Source: Phallus indusiatus
Lineage: Eukaryota; Basidiomycota; Agaricomycetes; Phallales; Phallaceae
NCBI GenBank assembly: GCA_027605045.1
Contig: JAQFWX010000008.1
Span: 124,001-188,000 of the forward strand
Direction of reading: 5' to 3'
Length of the DNA: 64,000 nt
Shown: in pieces, positions 40,039 to 50,120 of the stretch
Layout: each line of letters begins with the position of its first letter
How positions within the stretch are numbered: position 1 is the stretch's first letter
Notes under the pieces: generated by a model
Databases searched by the model: none
Told to the model about the DNA's origin: nothing
What the model saw: only the letters and a program-made list of their open reading frames with translations
Made by a program: the position numbers and the translations under genes

Positions 40039-42354
40039 CTACCTCGCTCCTTTCAAAGGGTCTTTTTTCCGTCTGCCCAAACTCGACTTCCCCCCTCTCC
40101 CTCTCCCTCTTCCCCTCCCTCTTCCCCTATCACTTCCAACTTTCCTAAACGGAATAAATCCTATTTCTTCAGTCTCAGTTGGTTTCTCCGCTCCTTCGCT
40201 AGACTGAGGTACCGTCCCCTGTTTTAGGTATTTGGGTACGAACTTTAAGTGAGGCTGAATTCTAGTGGGATGGAGAGGTTTGTCGTGTCTGAGGTATTCC
40301 ATTGTTCGGGGATTATCCTCAAAATAAGCCTAAGAATATGTCAGTTAATTGATTGTCCCCGAACGAGTAACAAGACAAGTAGAGGTTGAAAAAAAATTAC
40401 CTTCAGTTTATCCGAATTCAGCATTTCAGTAGTAATCTCCTTAACTCGAGCTTCGCCGATCGCACGTTTAGTTACACTTCTGAGAGCGTCCTCCATTCGA
40501 TACCGGAACGCTTCGACTTGTCTCTGATCAAAAGCCCACTCTTTAATCTCATGTCCTTTTTCCTTCTGCTTCCGCGATATACGAGCAAAAACTTTCTCAT
40601 CCTTTTTCGTGCTTTCTAAACACCCAACCACTTTGTCTTTTCCCCATTCATCTTCGGGAACAACGAAAGATATCGCTATGCCCGATTTTCCCGCTCGTGC
40701 CGTTCGACCTACTCTATGCACATATGCGCGAGAGCTGGACGGCAGATCAAAATTAAAGACGCATGAAACAGAGACAAAGTCGATTCCTCGAGATACGCCG
40801 TATTCCTTGTCTGATTTATGACCACGCTTAGTTTTAGTTTTTTTATGTGAGGGGGGTGGTGTCGGCTCGCGTTTTCGTTTTTTACTCGTAGATGCGGAAT
40901 CCTCCTGGCTTGCATCTTCCATTTTTGAGTCAGTTGATGCTATTGAAAGTTAATTAGGATCTTGAATAAATAGAAAGGTAAAATACCCACTGGTCGGAGC
41001 GGATTCTGCGACTTCGTTAGGTTCTTCGTCATCTGAATCCATTTCTTCACGTCCAACAGCACTTTCATCAGTAGCTATGATATAATCATACACGCCCTTG
41101 TTGAACTCTTGAACAATATGATACCTCCAAAACCCTATGAGACAGCGTCATTCTCAAAAATTTAATATCACTTACCGTGAATTTAAAGGTAACTCTGAAT
41201 TCAAAACACAACTTTTAATGGAAAATTGCTCCAAGAATAATTTTAGGCGGTAACAACGCTCGACGTTATTAACGAATAATATGCATTTTCCTTTTACGAG
41301 TTTTAATTTTAGAATAACAAATGTAAGGAGGAATTTGTCGACTTCGGAACAACTGGGTTTTTCCGTAAACAAGTGAATACGAAAGAATATATATACTCAC
41401 TGGATAGAGTATTGACTAAGCCGGATAGCTGAGTCTTCGTCTTCTTCCAACCGCAGTATTACCTGAATAGGTAGAGAATAAATTCAACTAAGGTACTTCA
41501 CATCATTATATACTCACAGGGTTTCGCAAAACAAGACCTTTCAGAGTTTCCACGTCCTTAGTCATAGTAGCACTCATGAGGAAGGATTGAAACACCTTCG
41601 GTAGGTATTTTCCGTTCAATATTTTCCGAACATCTTCGTCATGACCATACGACAGGATCAGGTCTGCTTCATCAATAACTAAGGATTCTAACGCGACCAG
41701 CGACAGTATCTGTAAATGTCGAGGTGTAGCTGATGCTTGACTCAAAGATCCGAGAAAAGTACCTCTGATTGGAGAACCGCCAGGGCTCTTGTTGGGGTAG
41801 CTACAACGATGTCAGGTTGGTCCGATAGCATGATACTATTTGAATCATAAATAAGTCAGATTCTAGTATACAAGCGGATAAAGAAGGAAAGATGACATCG
41901 TACTTTTGCAGTTGTGAGGTCGCTCCGGATGCAACATTGACAACAGTAATCTCATTTTCAAAGTACTTCAAAAGTAGTTTTAGATGACCAGTGACTTGCT
42001 CTGCCAATTCGCGAGTGGGAACCAATATCAATGCTCTTGTTTGTTGGATTGAATTTGCGAGACCAGATGTCTGGATTTACTTCGTCAAGACGAGAAAGGC
42101 AAAAAAAGGAGCGACAAACATACCAATTTCGAACTTGCAATCTTTTGAATAATGGGTGTGCAGTACGCTGCAGTTTTTCCACTTCCCGTTCTTGCTCGTG
42201 CTAGGATATCTTTGCCTTCTAACGCAAGGGGAATGGCTTTTGCTTGAATGAGAGTCGGGCGAGCAAAGCCCAAATCTGCCAATGCACGCAATATACGTGC
42301 ATCAAGAATGTCTGAGAAAGATGAGAATGTTAATTTTTCGTCCACCAAGCTCAT
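40039..42354 (-). CDS. DBP9: DEAD-box helicase Dbp9/DDX56, 60S ribosome assembly
   Basis: Dbp9 is a nucleolar helicase needed for 27S pre-rRNA processing. Minus-strand exons: 42354-42124, 42070-41904, 41835-41763, 41709-41518, 41462-41401, 41352-41176, 41124-40991, 40939-40401 and 40329-40039, 621 residues. It starts [13 protein letters not shown]. Motifs in order: [15 protein letters not shown] (Q motif), [12 protein letters not shown] (motif I; the [10 protein letters not shown] form is typical of Dbp9), [38 protein letters not shown] (motif II), [11 protein letters not shown] (motif III), [20 protein letters not shown], and [19 protein letters not shown] (motif VI). A charged insert of about 70 residues lies between motifs IV and V, as in other Dbp9 proteins. 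The C-terminus ends in an RG repeat and a basic cluster, which fits a nucleolar protein. The gene is head-to-head with COQ6 and tail-to-tail with the hydrolase. Confidence 0.92.
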
Positions 42355-42472
42355 TTTTGGAGCTTGAGGTTTGAAATTTCAAAAACGGTTGGTGGCCAGT
42401 GCGAGTGCGAAGTTTTCAAGGTCAGACAGACTTGGCTGGTCGCTCCTCCATATTTGCTTCCGCCAGAACTTA
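42355..42472. promoter_or_regulatory. 118-bp divergent upstream region of DBP9 and COQ6
   Basis: Only 118 bp separate the two opposite start codons. It must carry both transcription starts. No individual element is recognisable. Confidence 0.5.
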
Positions 42473-44509
42473 ATGCACAAATCTACACTTCGTTTAGTTG
42501 GCGGACATGGCTTTACACGAATTGTAAACTCCTACAGTAGAACACTGCCGAGACTGAGATATTTCTCTACTCAGGGAAATAGTCTCGAGTCTGTGGACAT
42601 TGCAATTGTAGGAGGTGGACCAGCAGGACTGGCTCTTGCTTGTGCGCTGTGTAAGCAACTAAGCACGAACTTGTATTGACATTATGCTGATATGACTCGT
42701 ATTTATGAAAGCATCTTCAAGTCATGTTAGTGAGTCTCTGAGAATCGCTTTGATTGAAAGCAGCGACCTTTCGCGCGTCCGGACGTGGCAGGGCCATGGA
42801 GATAATTATTCGAACCGGGTCAGTTCAATCACGGGAGCATCTCAGCAGTTTCTTGAAGGTTGGTTTCAAGATTTGAATGTATGAATGCACTATGTGACAT
42901 CTCGCATAGATATTGGAGTATGGGATAATGTCGAAGTGGAGCGTACAACACCCATCGAGGAGATGCAAGTAAGTTCAAATGCTGCTGCATTCCGATGGTT
43001 TCTAAAATAACACACTCCCTTTTTAAGGTATGGGATGGGATATCCGATGCCAGAATAGTCTTTAATGCGAATGAGTTAGCCGCTTTGACTGCACAGCCAA
43101 CTTCCGAAATGGCTCGACTGACGGAGAATCTAAATCTCCAGCGCGCTCTTCTTCAACATCTCGAAGGTTTTCCTGAAATTCTTATGCTCGATAAAACCAA
43201 AGTCGAAGCGATAAATCGAACAGAGCACGGTTGGCCCGTTTTAAGTTTAGCTGATGGTAAAAACATTGAAACGAGGTTGCTCGTAAGTAAATTTTAAATT
43301 TTAAATCCTACATTCTAATAATTCTCTTTAAATTAAACTATTTCATTGACATATGTTTTTAGGTTGGAGCTGATGGGTTTAATTCTCCCGTACGATCATT
43401 TGCACAAATTCCCTCATTTGGCTGGTCGTACGACACTCAAGCCATTGTGGCCACTTTATCCCACGTCCCCAGGACATTGACAGAGTATCAAAATGCAAAC
43501 ACAACTGCGTATCAGAGATTTTTGAAAACCGGTCCCATAGCTTTTCTTCCCTTGTCTTCTACAGCATCATCTCTAGTTTGGTCAACTTCGCCATCTATTG
43601 CCAAAGCCTTGTTACAATCCGAACCCGGCGTTCTAGCAGCTATGATCAATGCCGCTTTCCGCCTCCCTTACATCTCATTGGACTACTTGCACAATACAAT
43701 TCTTGAAAATTACACTCATGGCACGCCATTATCTGCTCAGACGGTCTTGGAGGAAATTAGATGGAGAGAACAATCGCATGGAATTGATACCAGCTCGGCG
43801 TATTCTTCGTGTCAGCGTCCTAGTGAACTTGTGGGAATTCCGCCGGTTGAAAATGATTTATTACCTCCTTTGGTCCTTTCCATTCAAGACGGAACGGCCG
43901 CCTCATTTCCTGTGAGGTTTAACCATGCAGAAGCTTATATTGGAGAGGGAGAAAATTCTCGTACAACTCTTTTGGGCGATGCAGCGCATACTGTGCATCC
44001 TTTGGCAGGCCAAGGTCTTAACTTGGGTTTGGCTGATGCACAGGCATTGGCGCGCTGTATCGAAACGGCGGTTCTTAGAGGTGGTGATATAGGTATTTGA
44101 AATTCCTATCATTCTAATCTTTCCGTAGCAGGAGTTTTTCTCAAGTAATTTGACAGGTTCATATACCGCCTTGACGCCATATACCAAAGAGAGGTATTTC
44201 GAGAACCACAAAATTATGGCGATCACGGATAAACTACATAAAATTTATCGCACCGATTTTGCTCCGGTTGTGTGGGCGCGTACAGCTGGCGTCGAAGTTC
44301 TGCACGAACTCTCATCACTCAAAGCTGCGGTGATGCTTTCTGCGGGTGCTCAACCAACAGAAAGACTGGGTCAGAGAGATTTGACGGCTTTTAAACTGTT
44401 GACTCACGGCGTAGAAATTGCTAGTGGGGGAATTGACACTGTCAAGTCGTTGGCGAAGAATTTTTTGGGAAGTGCGAATGGTTCTATATTTCAAAGCTCG
44501 AATAAATGA
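42473..44509 (+). CDS. COQ6: Coq6, mitochondrial FAD monooxygenase of ubiquinone biosynthesis
   Basis: Coq6 carries out the C5 ring hydroxylation in coenzyme Q synthesis at the inner mitochondrial membrane. Exons: 42473-42650, 42712-42858, 42910-42968, 43028-43282, 43363-44092 and 44157-44509, 573 residues. The first ~40 residues are Arg/Ser-rich with no acids before TQGNSLESV, as in a mitochondrial presequence. FAD-binding motifs are VDIAIVGGGPAGLALACAL (GxGxxG), LLVGADGFNSPVR (DG motif) and LLGDAAHTVHPLAGQGLNLG (GD motif), all characteristic of the UbiH/Coq6 family. The NRVSSITGASQQFLEDIGVW block also fits Coq6. The protein is longer than yeast Coq6 (about 480), mainly in the region before residue 400. 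The start is the first ATG in the frame; the same frame is open upstream without an ATG. Confidence 0.88.
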
Positions 44510-44753
44510 GTGCTAATGTTTTGAACAAATTGTATGGGCTGTAATTTACATTTAGATTATATGCTTTAGCTTTTTATAATATTTATTATTCTGGGCTTTG
44601 CACGGAAGATGCCGGCCCGTCGGCACCGAAAAGCTCTAGCTGATACCCCGCGTTTTCACGTAACCAAATGTGCCGCGGTCTGCCGGCGAAAAGGTCAACT
44701 CATTTCACATCTACCGCTTTAGCCATTTCACGTCGACGTCGACGTCGCCAGCT

Positions 44754-46281
44754 ATGTCGGTGATACACACCGCTACATCCATTCATGGGCGCATCCTCTT
44801 GCGAGCCCGGCCGTACGCTATTAATTCAGGACTTTTGGTCTTGGTCCCTCTCAATATTTCAAAACCCCGGAAATCCCTGTCAACCCTTCCAGCGGAAGTG
44901 CTGTCCCGCATCTTTGGGTTCCTTTTCGTGATACCGTTTGCTGATGTTGATATCCTGGAGCGGAGAGCCCGATTACAGCTCTTGTGTTTGTCAAAATCGC
45001 TCAAGGTGAGATAATTTCTTGTCAACCCTCCGGGGAGCCGATTCAGTCACCTTCACCTTGTCTTGCTTTGCTTTTACTGCAAACAACACATGATATTTGG
45101 TGAAATTTTTTCTCCCACATGACGTGCAGCAAAAACTCGTATCAATATCGTCTGTAAGCGATGCTAATGAAATCTTCATTACACAGAACATTATACACCC
45201 GCTCCTTTTTTCATACCCACCGCTACCATCTCTTGACTCATTTTCCGCATTTACGAATATACTCAAAATGTCGGATAAAACATGGGATTCCTTGAGACGA
45301 ATACCATATTCCACGCCTGGCCGCTGGGTTCAAATCGTGGACCTCTCTCGCGTGACCTGTTATACACCAGCTGACCGGCTTGTTGTCGACAATCTTTTGG
45401 TGGATCTTTTCCCACTTTTACCCTTCCTTTCCCAGTTGGTAGTGAACAGCACCATCAAACTCAGCCGAAGAAGCTTCTCAGCATTGGCTTCGAAAGAAGG
45501 CATAGAATGTCTCAGAGTGCTGAAAGGTCTCGAATGGGCACCTACATTGCCTTCATACCTACACCCGGAAATACCGTTTCTATTACTCCTTCAGATGGCA
45601 AAAAGTCTAGAGCGGTTAGAAATGGTCGGCCCTGGGTTACAAGATGACGATGTTGAATTTTCAAACTTAATTACACACCAATTAATTACGCCACCTCCAA
45701 CGCCGCCTCCCCCATTAATACTTCCGTCATTACGCTCCTTGAAGTTGATATCGCTACCCAACGGGCCTATTATTGACGCGTTCCTCAGAGCCTCTCTACC
45801 CCAGTTACGTTCACTTACTGTTACACCATACGACGATGTCCCTTCGGCCTTGACTTCACATCTCGTAGCTGCTCACGGGAGTAAGCTAAAGCACTTGACA
45901 TTCTGCACTCCAAAATCATGGCCCTCGTTTCGGTTCTCAACCCCGCCTGATATCTTGTCTATAGCTCCCTCACTCGAAACGCTTTCATTAACAGCACCGC
46001 TCCCCCTTTTATCCCTTCCACATATTCCCCATCCCGTTCAGCTTATTAGACTCCCTCGACCAAATTCCCTTTACTTGAATCAGTTGGAAGCTTGGCTATA
46101 TATGGATTTACTCCCAAACCTGCGGATCATACATATGCAGGAAGTGCGATGGATTCGCTCGGGTCTTTCCAGTCGTGCTGCTGAGGCGGGAATACAAGGT
46201 GAATTAAAATTATGGAAGAAGAGGCTTTCGCGGTTAGGAGTTCATGTGTTGGATATGAACGGTTTTGATGAACCATTTTGA
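44754..46281 (+). CDS. F-box-like protein of unknown target
   Basis: Two exons, 44754-45005 and 45130-46281, give 467 residues. Residues about 43-60 (LSTLPAEVLSRIFGFL) match the F-box core, which binds Skp1 in SCF ubiquitin ligases. The remainder has scattered Leu-rich segments (LIMTPPPT-type Pro run, LPSLRSLKLISLPNGP, LPQLRSLTVTP, APSLETLSLTAPLPLL) that suggest an irregular leucine-rich-repeat substrate-binding region, as in many agaricomycete F-box proteins. The 124-bp intron is longer than most here but has a good GTGAGA donor and a GTGCAG acceptor and joins in phase. The ATG at 44754 is the first in frame. The target and process are unknown. Confidence 0.72.
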
Positions 46282-47079
46282 AGTAACCTTAACGATTTAT
46301 TATGATTTTGACGCGTTGTTGTATGTATTTGTATTTTGTTTTTGTTTTTTTCTGTACCCATATGGGGTGTTTTTTTGGCTATGTGTTTATGTTCTGTTTA
46401 AATTCATATCACCACTACTCTCTACATGTAATTATTATACCATATGGGAATTCAGGCATTTTATGCCATAGCGCCGATAGCTTCTGCCAAGCAGTACATG
46501 TGCTATCAACTACGTACAGATCTGAGATGGAAGAAATAATTTCTTAGTGTAATCACAAATAAGTTTGCAAAGGTTTCCAATTATGATTTTTTTTGTAAAT
46601 ATATGAAAGCTATGTGTAATAAAATAATTACTTAGTAAACACAGGCTGTGAATCCTTACTAACTTTACCCCTAGATTTTTGCCTTGGTTTTGCATCAGCC
46701 GGGTCCCTTTGCGGCGTTTTCTATCACCAGCGCCACGCGGGCTTGGCAGCCCGTCATGACGATGTGACGACTGGCACTTGTCACGTCCATTCAAACGCGA
46801 TGACAGAATCCCACCGCACACGACTACTGCGTCTCTATCAACTTTACTATCATAGATCTGGTAATTTGAACCTCGATGGCGCCAGTGTGAGTTTGTTCAC
46901 TTGTTTCTACTGTATATGGTACACTGAAAGTCCCTTCTCAGAACTGACATTGTGTATCTTGTCGTGGCAAGTAGTTTTTGTATATATGCGACAAATCTAT
47001 CCGAGCTGACCTTACCACGATTACAGACTCTTTCTATTATCGGCGGTTCCGTAGGTTCGTGAATGATGAAATTTAGAAG
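46282..47079. other. Intergenic, F-box gene 3' flank
   Basis: About 0.8 kb. An ATG at 46800 opens a ~29-codon frame (MTESHRTRLLRLYQLYYHRS) followed by a GTGAGT donor. It could be a short 5' exon or leader of the gene at 47080, but no joining keeps a long frame convincingly. Otherwise nothing recognisable. Confidence 0.4.
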
Positions 47080-47572
47080 ATGAACTCGCTTCATTCGTTT
47101 ATTTTCTCAGCTGTAATTCTGTCTATTGTTAATGCTGCCAGTCGGGTTAAATCAAACACGAAAGAAAAACTAAAAGCAAAAGGATACGATATATCAGACC
47201 ATGGTGTTTCTATCCAGACGAATAAGCGGATGAACCGTGAAGACTACGTGGATGCAACGCAACGGTGTGTTTTGTCTTCATGTCGTTCCTAAAACAATTT
47301 TTATCTATCATACACGGCAGGGGTATCGTGAAAGCACTACAGGCTTCGTCTTTCCAGAAGGGATCAGATTCTTCTGTATCAGTCAGTACTAGGAAATTTA
47401 TCTTCTATCGGCTATTCCTAAACTGCATTTAGTCAAGGAAAATCCACGAAAACCACGATCGATAGTCAGTGTCCAAACGTCCCAATCTTCTTCCGAACAA
47501 CTATTTTTGATCTTCTTTCATCTGTTCAAAAAAACAGAACTTCCGAACATTGTACAGAATCCATTGGTGTAA
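47080..47572 (+). CDS. Small protein of unknown function (about 129 residues)
   Basis: Three exons, 47080-47264, 47321-47385 and 47433-47572, join in phase to 129 codons before TAA. I do not recognise the family. Residues 1-20 (MNSLHSFIFSAVILSIVNAA) look like a signal peptide or membrane anchor. A charged middle follows (NTKEKLKAKGYDISDHGVSI, then TNKRMNREDYVDATQRGI), and the last third is Ser/Lys-rich. The EDYVDATQR block crosses the first intron smoothly (CAACG|GGGTATC), which supports splicing. The second intron, 47 nt, has a CTAAACT branch site. The reading frame after the second intron is the weakest part. No function can be assigned. Confidence 0.45.
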
Positions 47573-47660
47573 ACACAGTTTATTTATATATTTATGAACG
47601 AGTATTAGATGCACTAAAATTAGTACTATCGTAAGCTATCATACATAAGTCATATTTCAA

Positions 47661-48386
47661 ATGTGCCCACAATTTGGTTCCGGTCACTGTCGCGTTCAGA
47701 GTTGCGCGTTCATCTCAATGACGAGTGGCGTGAATAACGAAGAGCCAATCCAGTCCCAAACTTCAGGTTCGTCACAGCACCAGCAACAACAACAACAATT
47801 TAAACAAAAACCACTCCCTCCTGGTGTAATTCTTGGACCGGATGGAAAACCATGCAAAATCTGTACTGCTTTCCGACATTGGAAGCCGCCAGCATCAGCG
47901 TCAGCAGCAGCGACGACGAGTACCACACCACCCGTAAAAGAGTCAATTTCGGGTGATATCAAATACAACATCCGGGATCCAGTTTCTGCCTCTCTCGCCA
48001 TCGCATCGGCTATACCACCCATGATGAACGACGCACCACGACCAGACAACTGTCCACCGGACGTCGAACATCTCGGTCGCGCAACTTGGGCATTCTTACA
48101 TACAACAGCTGCGTATTACCCCGAACGTGCTAATCCAACTCAGGCGCGACATATGCACTCATTGCTTTCGGCTTTGCCGACGCTGTATCCTTGTAGTCAT
48201 TGTGCCTCCCACCTTGGAGAGTGCATGAAGAAGAGTCCTCCGGACGTTACGGGGAGAGCTGCGTTGAGTCGCTGGCTATGTGAACGGCATAATGAGGTTA
48301 ATGAAAGGCTTGGAAAACTGTTGTTTGATTGTAGAAAGACGGATGAGAGGTGGAGGGATGGTCCCGCGGACGGTAGTTGCGACTAG
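47661..48386 (+). CDS. ERV1: Erv1/ALR FAD-linked sulfhydryl oxidase
   Basis: Erv1 reoxidises Mia40 in the mitochondrial intermembrane space, passing electrons to cytochrome c, and supports cytosolic Fe-S protein maturation. One uninterrupted exon of 241 codons. The family features are all present: the distal KPCKICTAFRHW cysteine pair, LGRATWAFLHTTAAYYP (FAD fold), the redox-active YPCSHCASHLGECM motif (CxxC) and CERHNEVNERLGK followed by FDC, the structural disulfide and FAD-binding helix. The ~40-residue N-terminus is Gln/Ser-rich. About 50 extra residues, Ala/Ser/Thr-rich, separate the distal cysteines from the FAD domain. A second in-frame ATG at 47718 (MTSGVNNEEP) is an equally good start; neither has a strong context. 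Confidence 0.93.
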   Translation: MCPQFGSGHCRVQSCAFISMTSGVNNEEPIQSQTSGSSQHQQQQQQFKQKPLPPGVILGPDGKPCKICTAFRHWKPPASASAAATTSTTPPVKESISGDIKYNIRDPVSASLAIASAIPPMMNDAPRPDNCPPDVEHLGRATWAFLHTTAAYYPERANPTQARHMHSLLSALPTLYPCSHCASHLGECMKKSPPDVTGRAALSRWLCERHNEVNERLGKLLFDCRKTDERWRDGPADGSCD

Positions 48387-49224
48387 ACTAAGACCTGAAA
48401 GACTTGATCAAATGAAGTATTGCATTTTGCTTCTTTTCAAGTGCAGTTCGCCTTATTCAACATTTATTTTATAGATCATATGTGTAGTATCACATCACCG
48501 TATTGTAATAAACTCAACAATCTAATTTTACCCCCGCTCCAACTCTGTCTGCGTTTACGGCTCACCCGATTCGAATACTGGTCTAACTAGTCCTCAGCCA
48601 GCGCCTCAACTCTTATATTTTAGTCGACTACGTGGAGGTGCAATCATCTCGATAAACTCTTAAGCATTGAGTCACCCGATTCTATTACACAGTCCCGTTG
48701 TCTGTTGTAGAACTGCCTCAATTCGGTTCTCGGGTTATCTAACAGATGAGGTATGTCCACAAAAACGCACTCAGGCTACCATGAGTGGTAAAACGGTACG
48801 AGACCAACGCTGGCGTGGATTCTGTCACCAAGCGTTTTCTGCAATTGCAATGTCTTCTTTTCCAACTTTGGGAAGACCGTGACAGCGGGATGGAATAAGG
48901 CTTTTCGTAATAAAACTGGCTTAAGTTCGAATTAACGACTGCACATAGAAGCAGTCACCAGTCATTCCAGTCAGTTAGACGGCGCCGAGTGCGAATCTCC
49001 AAGCCTCCTGAGGATGTGAACATAGTGAAGAATACTCATGCACATGTTTGAAGGGCATGTTAACCGTAGGATGTCACATTTTCTTGATGTCTATGGCGTA
49101 ATGTACAAAGAAAGATTATAAGTAACGGGAGGCATTCCGAGTTAATAGAGTATGCTTTTCGAGCAAGAAGGGACTCTGCCAGATCTTTAACACATTATAA
49201 TAGTCATCACGTTTTCTTCCGCAA
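48387..49224. other. Convergent intergenic between ERV1 and bL36m
   Basis: About 0.84 kb. No open frame with family features. A poly(A)-signal-like AATAAA variant is not clear on either strand. Nothing else seen. Confidence 0.45.
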
Positions 49225-49537
49225 TCACCCTTGTCGCTATAAACCATCATAAACGCGTGTTCTACATGCTAAAACACAAATACAATTATACCTGTTTATG
49301 TTTTGGATTCCGCGAGCAAACAATGTAAACTCTGCCTTTTCTGATAACAACTGCACATCCCTCACACATTCGTTTCACGGACGACCGCACTTTCATGCCG
49401 CGGGTGAGAGGTGGTTGGATGGCAGCGGGAGCATTGATTCGTGAGTTATATGACCAGCTGAGTCGATTTAGGCTTGAATTAAGTCGTAGTCGCGATAAAA
49501 CAGGAGGTGTATAGCTGGCCAATAATTGTCTTAACAT
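49225..49537 (-). CDS. RTC6: Mitochondrial ribosomal protein bL36m
   Basis: bL36 is a tiny zinc-ribbon protein of the large ribosomal subunit. Minus-strand exons: 49537-49292 and 49236-49225, 85 residues. The first ~46 residues form an Arg/Ser/Leu-rich mitochondrial presequence. The mature part is [26 protein letters not shown] and NPKHKQ, with the C-X2-C...C-X4-H zinc site intact. Without splicing the frame ends KHKQV. A 55-nt intron (49291-49237, GTATAA donor, TTATAG acceptor) leads to a last exon of only 12 nt that adds RQG and a stop, giving the C-terminus KHKQRQG known from yeast Rtc6 and other bL36m proteins. That match makes the terminal mini-exon very likely. Confidence 0.9.
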
Positions 49538-50120
49538 GGCTCAGCAGCGAAGAAGAGAATGTAACAAGATGGTTACGTAACGAGAGCCGCTCTTCTGACA
49601 GAAGACCAACCAACTTACGGTAAAGTCAACAAGTAACGTGTTTCTTTCAGCGATAGCACTGTCACTGAATACATCTCACCAATTTAAAACCCTCTCTGTT
49701 GAAGACCTCGTTCATGAGATTCTTACCGCTGGCCCCAGCTCCGAGTCGGTGCGTTCCTCATGACCCAATACACAGAAGTAAGACAAGACAGCGAGTTCCT
49801 GTGGTCCTTCGCTTTCTCTAATCAGCGGGGATGACGCACTCTTGGATTTAAGCATTGCTTTGGTAAAAATATTAGTTGGACGCATACATTGGCACGTTGT
49901 TGGACTTCTGCCGCGGCGCTACCTTTGTCTCCAAAAACGAATCATCGACGTTTATTCATGTCAGAATGGAATTGACTTGGGACTTCTTTATTTTCTCACT
50001 CTCGACCGAAACACGTGTATGAAACTAAACACACCATCCAGTCCACTGCCACGCTTCATTCCAAATCCACTTAACGCCACTCGACTTCGCTAAACCAAGT
50101 CGCTTTTTATCCAAGTCCCA
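49538..50120. other. Upstream region of the NLR-like gene; possible exon relics
   Basis: Between the divergent bL36m and NLR-like genes. One protein-like stretch is seen on the plus strand: IALSLNTSHQFKTLSVEDLV at about 49653-49712, running on to a stop near 49760. The sequence after it (49842-50093) is open in another frame. No start codon and no acceptable introns connect them, so I do not call a gene. It may be a decayed gene or a 5' leader. Confidence 0.35.

Noticed and set aside
46800..47060. Short frame MTESHRTRLLRLYQLYYHRS considered as an LYR-motif mitochondrial protein
   Set aside because: It lacks a true L-Y-R triad and closes after about 45 codons with any acceptor tried.
49590..50093. 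Protein-like stretch with SVEDLVHEILTAGPSS and a later 83-codon frame, considered as a separate gene
   Set aside because: The only connecting introns would be 31-32 nt, there is no usable ATG, and the frames do not join.
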